DNA of 61,781 nucleotides from Palsa-1392 sp036493915 (GCA_036493915.1 DASXPA010000023.1:1-61781), one strand, 5' to 3'; positions 52,083 to 60,962 are shown, numbered from the stretch's first letter. A program made the numbers and translations. The notes: generated by a model not told the origin, from the sequence alone.

Positions 52083-54098
52083 TTACAACGCTTGCGCCGC
52101 GTCGGGGCGCGACTCGTTCGTGCCCGCGGCGGCGTCGGCCGCTTCTGCGCCCGGCATGGTCGGAGTGTTATCGCCGGCGTGCGCGGTCGCCGGGCTGACA
52201 TTCGCCTGGGCGCGATCGGTCGCGGCGGCGATCTGCGGATCGTGCGGCGGCTTGGCGGCGGCGCCGTTGCGACTGAAGGGACGCTTGAAGATGCCTTCGA
52301 GGATTTCGCGGACGCGATAGGTGAGGCCATCGGTTTTCGTTAGGCTCTCGATCTTCGGTTCACAATAGCGCGCGCGCAAAATCGTCGCGAGTTGGCCGAA
52401 GCCGTAGATGCCCTGGTCGTTCATCTCCACGACGACGATGCGCCGGAACTTCGGAAAGATTTTTTCCAATCCGTTAGGCAACGGATGAACATGGCGCAGG
52501 TGGATGGCGCCAATCTTCTCTCCGGCGCCGCGGGCCCGCTTCACCGCGTCGTGGATCGGCCCGTAGGTCGAGCCCCAGCCAACGAGCAGCGTCTCGCCTT
52601 CTTCGTCGCCATAAACTTCCGGGGGCGGAATTTCCTCCGCGAGTTTGCGCAACTTGCTTCGGCGCTTCGCAGTCATCGCCATGTGCAACTTCGGGTTGCC
52701 GGTGGGATGCCCGTGCTCGTCGTGCTCGAGGCCGGTGATGAGCGGATATTTGCCATCGAGCATGCGCGTGCCGGGCGCGGCGTGTTGCGTGATTTGGTCG
52801 AGTGCATAGGGCTTGAACCCTTCCCGCGGTGTGAGATCGGGCTTTGGATCGTGCATCAGCGTGGCAAGGTCCGGTTCGTCGAACGCCTCGATTCGCGTCG
52901 CGAGCGAGCTGTCACTGAGAATGAAAACTGGCGTGCTGTATTTCTGCGCGATGCGAGCGGCTTCGATCGCGATGTAGAAGCAGTCTTCCACCGTGGAAGC
53001 GGCGAGGACGACACGCGGGCTGTCGCCGTGTCCGCCGTAGATCGCCTGGAAAAGATCGCTTTGCTCAACGTTCGTGGGCAGGCCGGTGCTCGGGCCGCCG
53101 CGTTGCACGTTGACGATGATGAGCGGCATCTCCGCCATCGACGACCAACCGATCGCTTCCGATTTTAAGGAAATGCCGGGGCCCGCGCTGCCGGTCACCG
53201 CCAGATTACCGGAAAGCGAAAACCCGAGCGCGAGCGAGACCGCCGCCAGCTCGTCTTCCGCCTGGACGAAAAGTCCGCCGTATTTCGGCAGCTCGCGTCG
53301 CAACACTTCCATCACCGAGGACCACGGCGTGATCGGATAACCGGCGCCATAGCGCACGCCCGCCGCGATTAATCCGTAAGCCAGTGCCGTGTTGCCATCC
53401 ATCGTGATCTGGTCGCGGCCACCGGTCCGCTGCGGCTTTTCAAATTGATATTGATGGGAAAGGACTTTGCCGACCGGGTAAGCGTAGCCAGCCTGAAACG
53501 CCATTAGCGCGGTGTTGACGATGCTTTCATCTTTGCCGGCGAACCTGTCAGTGATCAGTTTCTTCAACTTCTCCGTATCGAGATTGAAAATTTTTGAGAT
53601 TAACCCGAGGACGAAAATATTTTTGCCCTTGTTTTTCGCTGTGCCGCCTAGGGCCTCGATCGTCAGTCCAGTGATTGGAACGCCCACATAGACGAAGCGC
53701 TTGTCGTCGAGATTCGGCTCGACGTTGTCCGAGTCGTAAAGGAGGACGCCGCCTTCCTTGAGAAAGTCGATGTGGTCCTGGTAACTGTGTTGATAAAAGG
53801 CGACGAGAAAGTCCGCTTCGTCGCCCGCGGAGAGGACCTCGCCCGTGCCCATTCGTACTTGGAAAATCGACGGCCCGCCTGAGATCGTCGCCGGGATCGT
53901 CATGTAAGTCATGACCTCCTGGTCGCTCCGGCCGGCGAGCCGCGCGAGAAAGGCGCCCGCCGATTGAATGCCGTCCTGCGAATTGCCGGCCAGACGAATC
54001 ACCGCATCGTTGATGCTCTCGGGGCGCAGGTCGGCGCGCTCCACAGGGAGTTCGTTAGGCGGAGGATTATTTTCGGGTAGGACTGGCGTTGGATTCAC
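52083..54098 (-). CDS. korA: 2-oxoacid:ferredoxin oxidoreductase, alpha subunit (gamma-alpha fusion)
   Basis: A 671-residue protein in which a gamma-type domain (about 70-215, ISGGPSIFQVRMGTGEVLSAGD) is fused before the alpha pyrimidine-binding domain (about 230-450, AAGVRYGAGYPITPWSSVMEVL) and domain II. This is the usual KorA layout. The last about 60 residues are an Ala/Asp-rich tail not needed for catalysis. The start is GTG at 54098. Two words, one exact (52337) and one near-exact, plus 54052 near the 5' end. Confidence 0.93.
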   Translation of the reverse strand: MNPTPVLPENNPPPNELPVERADLRPESINDAVIRLAGNSQDGIQSAGAFLARLAGRSDQEVMTYMTIPATISGGPSIFQVRMGTGEVLSAGDEADFLVAFYQHSYQDHIDFLKEGGVLLYDSDNVEPNLDDKRFVYVGVPITGLTIEALGGTAKNKGKNIFVLGLISKIFNLDTEKLKKLITDRFAGKDESIVNTALMAFQAGYAYPVGKVLSHQYQFEKPQRTGGRDQITMDGNTALAYGLIAAGVRYGAGYPITPWSSVMEVLRRELPKYGGLFVQAEDELAAVSLALGFSLSGNLAVTGSAGPGISLKSEAIGWSSMAEMPLIIVNVQRGGPSTGLPTNVEQSDLFQAIYGGHGDSPRVVLAASTVEDCFYIAIEAARIAQKYSTPVFILSDSSLATRIEAFDEPDLATLMHDPKPDLTPREGFKPYALDQITQHAAPGTRMLDGKYPLITGLEHDEHGHPTGNPKLHMAMTAKRRSKLRKLAEEIPPPEVYGDEEGETLLVGWGSTYGPIHDAVKRARGAGEKIGAIHLRHVHPLPNGLEKIFPKFRRIVVVEMNDQGIYGFGQLATILRARYCEPKIESLTKTDGLTYRVREILEGIFKRPFSRNGAAAKPPHDPQIAAATDRAQANVSPATAHAGDNTPTMPGAEAADAAAGTNESRPDAAQAL

Positions 54099-54185
54099 AC
54101 GAGGAAAAGGTTGGCATCAACGCAGTACTCTTAGGCAAGAGGGCGGCGAACGCCAGTGCGAATCCCGACGCGCGCGAGGCTTCTC

Positions 54186-56300
54186 TTAGCCACCGGGGAG
54201 AAGCCGGCGAAGCGCGCGGCGAATCTCGTCCGGAGTCGGCGGATGCGGCCGGGGCGTGGGATGCCGATGCGGACGATGTTTCGGCCGCGGCGTCGGTGTC
54301 GCCGTAATGGTTGGCGACGGCGACTCGTTAGGCGAGTTGCCGGCTTCTGGAGTCGGCGAAGTTTGCGCGACGGATGGCGTGGGCGAAGCCGTCGGGGTCT
54401 CCTCACTTCGTTGAACTTTTGCGCCCGATTCGCGATAAACTTCCTTTTTCGTGCCGACAAAATTGCAGTTCGTTAGGCTAACGTCGCTCCCGCGGCAGGC
54501 GCCGATCGCAAAAGCCCCGCTCCCGCGGAACCGGCAATTCTCCAGCGCGAGCGTGCCGCGTTGCGCTTCCTGGCCCTTCACGCCCGCGACGGCATCGCGC
54601 TTGTTGTCTTGGAACTGCGCCTCCTTCACCGTCGCGCGCCCGAGCGCGTGGACGAAAAGCGCGACGTCGCGGTTGCGCGCGAAATCGAGCTTCGTGCCCG
54701 ACACCTGCGAGCGCTCATCGAGCACGATGATGCCGTCCTGATTGTCCCAGAATTGCGCTTCCTGCAGGGTCGCCGAGCTGCCAGCGAAAACGCCGAGCCC
54801 GGTGCCGTTGTTGCGAAAACGGCAGCTCTTGATTCTTGCTGTCGCCGCGCCCGCCGCGCGATCACCTACGACCAGCCCTGCCGTTTGCGTCCCGGAAATT
54901 TCCACCTCTTCGAGTTCGATCTTCCCACCGGCCATGATGAGGACGGCGTATTGCGCGGACTCCGCAAAGGCCGAGGTGCGAATGCGCGCCGTCGATCCCT
55001 CGCCCGAGATCGAGAGGGGCTCGCAAGTCGGAATGACCGCGCGCAACTGCCGCGGACCGTTGCGGGTGAACTGGCATTTTTCCGCCTCCAGGCGGCTGCC
55101 ATCGTAGAGTGCAATACCTTCCTGGTTCGCTTCGAAAAGCAGGTTGTTCAGAGTGAGGTTCGCCTTGTTATGGAGCGCGAAGAGCGGTGGCGTCTCCGCG
55201 CCGCGCGGCTCGACGCCGTTTTGCGAAAACGAGCAATTCGTTAGGCCTAGGGTCGCGCCCGCGAGGTCGATGCCGCCGGGGTTGTTCTCGAATTTGCAAT
55301 CGTCGGCCGTCAGTTTGGTCGGCGCATTGTTCAGGACCATGATGGCGCCGCCATCGCGCTCGAAGGCGCAGGAGTGCAATTCGCCCTGCGCGCCCTGTTC
55401 GAGGCAGAGCCCGATGTTGCTGTCGCTAAAACTGGCCTGCCGAAATTCGCCCTCCGCGCTTTTCGTTAGGCGAATCGCCGCGGCCTGGCGGGAGCTGAAA
55501 GCGCATTCCTGCGCTTTGATCGTGGCATGACTGGCGACGAGGACGGCGTCTGCCCTGTTTGCCTGCACCTGGCAATTTTGCATTTGCAGATCGGCGCCTT
55601 CCCCCACGGAAAGCGCGGGCGCGTTCCCGGCGCCTTCTCGACTGAAGCGGATGTTTTGCACTGTGACGCCGGGCGCGCGGACGGCGAGACATTCCTGGCC
55701 CTGGCTTTGGATAAAAACTCCCTCGTTCGCGCCAACCAGGTGAATGGCGCGCGTCGCGACGAGCCCGCCCGGATAAACGCCGGGCGGCACCTGAATCGTC
55801 GCACCCGATGCGGCATTGGCGATTTGCTCCGCGAGGCCATTCGTTAGGCCGGGCGGCGGCGGCAGGACGACTGCCGGCCGCGTTGGCGATGGGGTGATCG
55901 GCGCCGCCGTTGGCGTGCTCCTCACGACCGTCGGCGCGGGCGTCGCGATAATGGGAGTGGGTGTCGTCGCAACAGCCGCCGTCGGCGTCGGTGCGACAAC
56001 GACTGCGGATTTTTCTTTCCCGCCGTGACGGCTTAACGCGACGACAATCAGCAACAGAAAAACAACTGCTCCGCCGATCGCGAGATGTCGCGGACTGAGC
56101 GAAATCCCCGGCGACGTTTTTCGCGGTGAAGACGAGAGAGCCGGCGCGGCGATTCGCTCGACTGCAGGTTTTTCGGATTCGTTAGGCGGCAGTGGTGGCG
56201 GTTCCGCAACGACCACATTCGTCGCGCCGCAAACCGGACAGGCCGCATGTTTTCCCGGATCGTAAACCCGGCCGCAACTGCAACGGATCCGCTTGCTCAT
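54186..56300 (-). CDS. Zinc-ribbon, membrane-anchored beta-helix protein
   Basis: A 704-residue protein with an unusual layout. Residues 1-25 are a zinc ribbon (CxC at 7/9, CxxC at 21/24). A membrane helix follows at about 70-88 (HLAIGGAVVFLLLIVVALS), then a Pro/Thr linker. Residues about 150-610 are right-handed parallel beta-helix repeats with short LxLxNCxFxxN-type coils. The C-terminus is low-complexity PTPRPKHRPH ending in a helix. Topology predicts the ribbon in the cytoplasm and the helix outside. Its ATG overlaps the previous stop. Six TCGTTAGGC words make it the densest gene. Function unknown. Confidence 0.8.
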   Translation of the reverse strand: MSKRIRCSCGRVYDPGKHAACPVCGATNVVVAEPPPLPPNESEKPAVERIAAPALSSSPRKTSPGISLSPRHLAIGGAVVFLLLIVVALSRHGGKEKSAVVVAPTPTAAVATTPTPIIATPAPTVVRSTPTAAPITPSPTRPAVVLPPPPGLTNGLAEQIANAASGATIQVPPGVYPGGLVATRAIHLVGANEGVFIQSQGQECLAVRAPGVTVQNIRFSREGAGNAPALSVGEGADLQMQNCQVQANRADAVLVASHATIKAQECAFSSRQAAAIRLTKSAEGEFRQASFSDSNIGLCLEQGAQGELHSCAFERDGGAIMVLNNAPTKLTADDCKFENNPGGIDLAGATLGLTNCSFSQNGVEPRGAETPPLFALHNKANLTLNNLLFEANQEGIALYDGSRLEAEKCQFTRNGPRQLRAVIPTCEPLSISGEGSTARIRTSAFAESAQYAVLIMAGGKIELEEVEISGTQTAGLVVGDRAAGAATARIKSCRFRNNGTGLGVFAGSSATLQEAQFWDNQDGIIVLDERSQVSGTKLDFARNRDVALFVHALGRATVKEAQFQDNKRDAVAGVKGQEAQRGTLALENCRFRGSGAFAIGACRGSDVSLTNCNFVGTKKEVYRESGAKVQRSEETPTASPTPSVAQTSPTPEAGNSPNESPSPTITATPTPRPKHRPHRHPTPRPHPPTPDEIRRALRRLLPGG

Positions 56301-57568
56301 CGTTTCGGCCCCGGCGCGGGCGAAGCCGACCCGTCGGGCGTCGCCTGCTGTTCGCGCCGCGCTTTCATCTCAAGGATGTGCTCGCGGCGGAATTCCACTT
56401 CGCGCCGCAAGCTGTCGTGCGGCGGCAATTCCTTCAGCAATTCGTCGCTCAGCCGCAGAATCTCGGCGTCATTTTTGCCGCTCGGGTCGAATGGAATTCG
56501 CGCCAGCGTACTGAACTTTCTGTAAAGCGCCTGCCGCTGCACGCGCTCGGCCTGCGCCTTCGCGCGCTCCTCGTCCGATGGTGTCGGCGGCGGAGTTGGC
56601 GTGGGCGGCGGTGTGCTTCCGGTCAACTTTTGCCAGACGGCTTCGCGTTCCTCCGCGGTCGCTTCCGCAAAGTGTGGCTGGCTGGCTTGATCGAAAGTCA
56701 CCGTGCCGAGCAAAATCCAAAACCGCTCAGGGTAAAGCGTTACTCTGGGTAGCCGAACGGGCGGGGTGAGCTCTTCGTCGCCTACGATCGCGCCCTCGAT
56801 TTCCGTCTTCTTGCGCAGCTCTGGCCGATTCGTTAGGCGGAGGAAGAGTTTCCCCTCCGAATTCGGTGATGAATTTTCATTCACCATCACGCCGATTCCA
56901 TGGTTGAAGAGGAGCGCGCTACGCACGGCGTGCATGTTATTGAAGGCGCCGTTGGTCCAGGATTGGAAAAGCGGGCTCGGAGTGTGGGCGAGCGCGCTCG
57001 GCTTGAGGAGCGCGAGGTCGAGGCCCTGGCTGTAATCATCCGCGCGCTCCACGATCATGAACGGTTTCTTCGCCTGGAGGAGCGCCTGCAGTTTCTGGTT
57101 CGCGTCCGTGAGGCTCTGATTCTTCGCCTGCAGCGCTTGGTTTGTGGCGGCGAGCTGCGCTTTCTCCTGCGCGAGCTGGTTTTTCTCGGCGGTTAATTGA
57201 TTCACCTGCCGTTGCAGATTTTGCATCTCGGCATTCAACTGCGCGATCTGCCGTTGCATGTCGTCCCGCTCCGCGGTCAGGATGTTCACCTGGCCCTGGA
57301 GCGCACGCACCTGCGCCTTTAATTGCTCGAGCAACGCCGTCATGTCCTCGGTCGATTTCGCGTCGCGCATCCGATCCTTCATCTGGTCGAGCTGGTGCAT
57401 TAGTTGATCCGTTTTCTCCTGCGCCTTCTTCAAATCCGGCTCGTGCCCGGGCGGTTTGTAATAGGGCAGCGCCACGATCATCATGAAACAAAAGGCCCCA
57501 AGCGCGCCGCACAAAATGTCCAGCAAGGACATGTTGAAGATGTTGATATCGCGACGACGCGCTCTCAT
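56297..57568 (-). CDS. ExbD/MotB-like membrane coiled-coil protein
   Basis: A 423-residue protein. The N-terminus DINIFNMSLLDILCGALGAF then FCFMMIVALPYY places an Asp (D17) at the entrance of a single membrane helix, as in ExbD, TolR and MotB, where this Asp carries the proton. A heptad coiled coil of about 130 residues follows (LKAQVRALQGQVNILTAERD), then a globular domain I do not recognise (about 185-325), and a helical tail with PTPTPPPTP. No OmpA-like peptidoglycan domain is visible. Twelve bases downstream of the MotA/TolQ-type gene, and coupled to the beta-helix gene. Confidence 0.75.
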   Translation of the reverse strand: MRARRRDINIFNMSLLDILCGALGAFCFMMIVALPYYKPPGHEPDLKKAQEKTDQLMHQLDQMKDRMRDAKSTEDMTALLEQLKAQVRALQGQVNILTAERDDMQRQIAQLNAEMQNLQRQVNQLTAEKNQLAQEKAQLAATNQALQAKNQSLTDANQKLQALLQAKKPFMIVERADDYSQGLDLALLKPSALAHTPSPLFQSWTNGAFNNMHAVRSALLFNHGIGVMVNENSSPNSEGKLFLRLTNRPELRKKTEIEGAIVGDEELTPPVRLPRVTLYPERFWILLGTVTFDQASQPHFAEATAEEREAVWQKLTGSTPPPTPTPPPTPSDEERAKAQAERVQRQALYRKFSTLARIPFDPSGKNDAEILRLSDELLKELPPHDSLRREVEFRREHILEMKARREQQATPDGSASPAPGPKR

Positions 57569-57580
57569 CGCGGCGGCCGG

Positions 57581-58402
57581 CTAAGTCTCGTCGGCGTAGA
57601 GCCGGTTGATGAGATTGCGCAGGGTGTAATCGCCGGCGTTGTTCAGCGCCGACTCTTCCTTCTCCTGCACGAGATGGAGGATGAAAACGAGAAGCGCGCT
57701 CTCGACCAGCGCCACCATCGTGCAGTCGAAGCCGATCCCGAGCGTCCGCGCGACCGATCGCAGATCAAGGGTATCGCTCAAGCCCGCCTGGGAAAGCGAC
57801 GCGCCTAACGAGTAAACCGTTCCGATGAATCCGAGCGTCGGGACGACCCAGGCGATGAAGCGCACGAGCCCGTAGCGCAGATCGAGCCGGTGACTCATGA
57901 GCTCGAGATTTTGATTCATCACTCCGGCCGCCTGTTCGACCGACGAGCTCGATTGAAATTGCAGGACCGCGATGTTGATGAGCGAGGGGAGAAAACCGTT
58001 TTCGTAATCGAACTCGCCCGCGACTCGTTTGCGGATCGGGCCGAGATCTTCCGAGACGAGCACCGTCTGGTCGTCTTCGGGCAAATATTTCAGGCCGAGA
58101 AATTTCTTCTCCCGGGTCGCGATCCGCCAGCGCATGAAGAGATCGCCCAGCCCGACGAAAAACACGATGTGCATCAGGTTCTGGATGGTGAAGGGATAAA
58201 GAAAATGCTGCGATGGTTTATCGAGGACGAGGATGGCCGCGCGGCCGGAGAGAATGAAGGAGAGGAGCGTGATGAAAACGACCCCGCCAAAGGCGAACAA
58301 GAGGAGGGCAAAGGAGCGTTTCGGCTTCGCCCAGAGCGAGTCGAGGCCCGCCATGGTCGCATCTGAAACCGCACTCAAATCGAAACCGCGCGTGTCGCTC
58401 AT
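57581..58402 (-). CDS. MotA/TolQ/ExbB-type proton channel protein
   Basis: A 273-residue protein of the MotA/TolQ/ExbB family, the stator ring that couples ion flow to mechanical work. Three to four helices are visible: FALLLFAFGGVVFITLLSFI, FTIQNLMHIVFFVGLGDLF, and the pair LVRFIAWVVPTLGFIGTVYSLG and GIGFDCTMVALVESALLVFI. The PTLGFIGTV motif is the family hallmark. The ATG at 58402 (MSDTRGFD) is chosen; the frame is open upstream through a repeat. First of a three-gene operon. Confidence 0.88.
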   Translation of the reverse strand: MSDTRGFDLSAVSDATMAGLDSLWAKPKRSFALLLFAFGGVVFITLLSFILSGRAAILVLDKPSQHFLYPFTIQNLMHIVFFVGLGDLFMRWRIATREKKFLGLKYLPEDDQTVLVSEDLGPIRKRVAGEFDYENGFLPSLINIAVLQFQSSSSVEQAAGVMNQNLELMSHRLDLRYGLVRFIAWVVPTLGFIGTVYSLGASLSQAGLSDTLDLRSVARTLGIGFDCTMVALVESALLVFILHLVQEKEESALNNAGDYTLRNLINRLYADET

Positions 58403-58523
58403 CGTCGGCCTCGCAAATTGAAGGCCGCGCGAGGCTAGAGAATTTAAGCCGCTGCGGGCAAGCATTCTCTTCTCCGATGCGTAGGCCATTTGGTCGCCGA
58501 AAAGTCCCCGGGACCTTCCCCTT

Positions 58524-58556
58524 TTGTCATTCTCGGCGAAGCGAAGAATCTCAACT
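58524..58556. repeat. Intergenic element, copy C (5' part only)
   Basis: TTGTCATTCTCGGCGAAGCG then AAGAATCTC, matching the 5' start of copies A and B. No matching 3' half is evident before the methyltransferase start at 58629. Confidence 0.5.
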
Positions 58557-58628
58557 TTCTTCGTCGTCTGCAGCGCCCTGTTCTCCGCGAGATTGCGGGC
58601 GGCACGCTCGTCTCTACAATGCGAACCG

Positions 58629-59801
58629 ATGGGCGGACTGGTTGTCAAACCTCGGGCGCGGCTCCTGCATGGACACGATTGGGTCTTCAAGGGTGAAGTC
58701 CTGAAAGTCTTCGGCGCGCCATGCGATGGCGATGTCATCTCTCTCAAGGATGGCCGCGATCGATTGTTAGGCAGCGCCATCTACAACAGCCGCTCGCAAA
58801 TCGTGGCGCGCCGTTTCTCCCGTCGCAAACAGGATCTCGATCTCGATTTTTTCCAACGGCGCATCGCCCAGGCGACCGAGTATCGCGAGCGGCGGGGGTT
58901 GAACCCGCGGCTCTGCCGGCTCGTCTGGAGTGAGAGCGACGGATTGCCCGGCGTGATCGTCGATCGTTACGGCGATCATCTCGTCCTCCAGACGCTCACA
59001 CTCGCGATGGACCAACGGAAGGAGTTGATCGTCCGAGCGCTGGAGGATTATAGGGCGGGCGCCTTCCAATCAATCATCGAGCGCAACGATGCGGCCGTGC
59101 GTCGGGCGGAAGGAATGGAATTGCGCAGCGGGGTCCTGGGGGGCGAACCGCCTAACGAACTCGAAATCGACGTTGCCGGGCTGCGCATGGAGATCGATCT
59201 CCTGCACTCGCAAAAGACTGGTTTCTACCTCGATCAGTTGCCGAATTATGCGCTCGTTGCCGAGCATGCCAAAGGGCGCGTCCTTGATTGTTTCACGAGC
59301 CAGGGCGGCTTCGCCCTCGCCTGTGCCCGCGCCGGTGCGAGCGAAGTCGTCGCCGTGGAAGCGAATGCCGAGAGCGTTCGCGTCGCGAAAAGGAACGCCG
59401 CAGGCAACAGCCTAACGATCCGCTTCGTCGAGCAGGACGTTTTCCAATTCCTCCGCGCCACTGAGAAGGCTGCCGAGATATTTGACCTCATCATTCTCGA
59501 CCCGCCATCCTTCACAAAAAGCAAAGGCGCCCTCCATGACGCTCTCCGCGGCTACAAGGAATTGCACGTGCGCGCCTTTCGGCTCCTCGCGCCAAACGGA
59601 TTCCTTGCGACCTTTTCCTGCTCGCATCACGTCAGTGCGGAAGCGTTCGAGAAGATGATCGCCGATGCACTTGTTGATGCGCGGCGCTCGGCTCGACGGC
59701 TTGGGCGGTTCGAACAATCGCTTGATCATCCCATTCTCCCGACGATCCCGGAGACGGAATACTTCCGCGGGATGCTTCTCGAGATGATGCCCGGCCGTTA
59801 G
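58629..59801 (+). CDS. RlmI-family 23S rRNA cytosine-C5 methyltransferase
   Basis: A 390-residue class I SAM methyltransferase of the RlmI family, with an N-terminal PUA domain (HDWVFKGEVLKVFGAPCDGD) and an EEHEE-type middle. The SAM loop is LDCFTSQGGFALACA, motif IV is ILDPPSFTKSK, and the Cys in TFSCSHH is the likely nucleophile. RlmI modifies C1962 of 23S rRNA in E. coli; exact site here is inferred. The ATG at 58629 is used because the upstream open part is repeat sequence. Words at 59150 and 59410. Confidence 0.88.
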   Translation: MGGLVVKPRARLLHGHDWVFKGEVLKVFGAPCDGDVISLKDGRDRLLGSAIYNSRSQIVARRFSRRKQDLDLDFFQRRIAQATEYRERRGLNPRLCRLVWSESDGLPGVIVDRYGDHLVLQTLTLAMDQRKELIVRALEDYRAGAFQSIIERNDAAVRRAEGMELRSGVLGGEPPNELEIDVAGLRMEIDLLHSQKTGFYLDQLPNYALVAEHAKGRVLDCFTSQGGFALACARAGASEVVAVEANAESVRVAKRNAAGNSLTIRFVEQDVFQFLRATEKAAEIFDLIILDPPSFTKSKGALHDALRGYKELHVRAFRLLAPNGFLATFSCSHHVSAEAFEKMIADALVDARRSARRLGRFEQSLDHPILPTIPETEYFRGMLLEMMPGR

Positions 59802-59956
59802 CGTTCCCCTCCTGCTCCTCCTCGTGATCGATTCTTTAGGTATTCGAGCACGATTGCGATTGGATAGCGCGAAAAATCTGGCATTCCGCAAACGCCCATT
59901 TAATATCCGCGGGAAGCGGCGACGCGACCGGAGAAGGGCGCTCCCGCGAACCGAAC

Positions 59957-60592
59957 ATGGCCGACCGAATCCGCCCAATTGAACAAATGCTCGAGCTAAA
60001 CGAAGACGAAGATGGAGTCACCACGGAGCAGATCGATTCCCAGGTGCAGAAGGCGCAGGAGCAGCTCCTCCAGCTCAAGCGCCAGCAGGAGCAGATCGAG
60101 AAACAAAAACGCGAGCTCGAAGAGCTGAGCCGCCGCCAGGAGGAACTCGATCGCGGCCGCGCGGAGATGACTGACAAGCTCACCCGCTCGCTCGTCGTCC
60201 TCGAGCGAGAAGCCTACGACGCGCAGAAAAAAATGGAGCAGCTCCGCGCCACCCGCGAGAGCTTCTCCCAGCATCTCGAGGTTCTCGAAGCAATCGACCC
60301 GAAGAACTGGAATTCGTCCGACCTGAACAAGGAATTGAGTCGCGCCCTCAGCACGGTGGACGACGCCCGGACGGAGTACAGCCAGCAGCGCAGCCGTCTG
60401 CAGGCAACAAGCGATGAGCAGCACCACGAAATGCCGTTGCCCGAGACGAGCAGCGGCTATGAGACCACCAGCGCGGACCATTCCTTCGGGCAATGGCTGC
60501 GAATCGGGCTTGCCTTCACTTTGCCGCTGATCATTTTCGGCATCGTCGCTCTCGTGATCTATTTCTGGATGACCACTCCCATTGGTCGTTAG
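59957..60592 (+). CDS. Tail-anchored coiled-coil protein 1
   Basis: A 211-residue protein of unknown function. Residues about 25-125 are a strong heptad coiled coil (QLLQLKRQQEQIEKQKREL), a polar stretch follows, and a single C-terminal membrane helix (GLAFTLPLIIFGIVALVIYF) ends a few residues before the terminus. The bulk therefore faces the cytoplasm. The stop TAG is within a TCGTTAGGC word, and the next gene of the same design starts five bases later. Confidence 0.75.
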   Translation: MADRIRPIEQMLELNEDEDGVTTEQIDSQVQKAQEQLLQLKRQQEQIEKQKRELEELSRRQEELDRGRAEMTDKLTRSLVVLEREAYDAQKKMEQLRATRESFSQHLEVLEAIDPKNWNSSDLNKELSRALSTVDDARTEYSQQRSRLQATSDEQHHEMPLPETSSGYETTSADHSFGQWLRIGLAFTLPLIIFGIVALVIYFWMTTPIGR

Positions 60593-60596
60593 GCGC

Positions 60597-60962
60597 ATGG
60601 CCCGACGACGCGTCCCATCCAACACCCCGCTGACTCAAAAGCAGCGAGAGCTCGCCGAGCGCGAGAACGATTTGCGCAAACAAATGGAAGACCTCCAGCG
60701 CATGATCGAGGAAGCGCCGCGCGTCGCTGCCGAGACGAGTCGGCGACAAAAAGAAGAGCTGCTCCAGCGCGCCAGTAATGAGAGCAAACGGCTCGACGTT
60801 TTCTCGCGGCCGGCGGACAAGCGTTACGGCGAAGAATTGTGGGACCAGCGCCGTCCCCGCTCCCTCCGCAAAGAGCGCAGCGAAGGCCGGCTCATTTTCG
60901 TGGTTCTCATCATCATGCTCTCGGTCGCGATCGTTTGGATGGCGACGCATCTGCATCTCTAG
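60597..60962 (+). CDS. Tail-anchored coiled-coil protein 2
   Basis: A 121-residue protein. A basic N-terminus leads into a charged helix (QKQRELAERENDLRKQMEDL) and a C-terminal membrane segment (LIFVVLIIMLSVAIVWMATH). Same layout as its neighbour, so the two may form a hetero-oligomer. The ATG at 60597 is the first after the upstream stop. It precedes gatC by 119 bases. Confidence 0.72.
   Translation: MARRRVPSNTPLTQKQRELAERENDLRKQMEDLQRMIEEAPRVAAETSRRQKEELLQRASNESKRLDVFSRPADKRYGEELWDQRRPRSLRKERSEGRLIFVVLIIMLSVAIVWMATHLHL

Noticed and set aside
54470..54484. CGTTAG-G-CTAACG as a designed inverted word pair
   Set aside because: Only one such partial inversion was seen; the rest of the words are single, so it is probably chance from the sequence encoding S-L-T.
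54186..58402. Zorya-type anti-phage defence
   Set aside because: A MotA/MotB-like pair is present, but no ZorC/ZorD-like helicase or nuclease gene is nearby and the third gene is a beta-helix protein.
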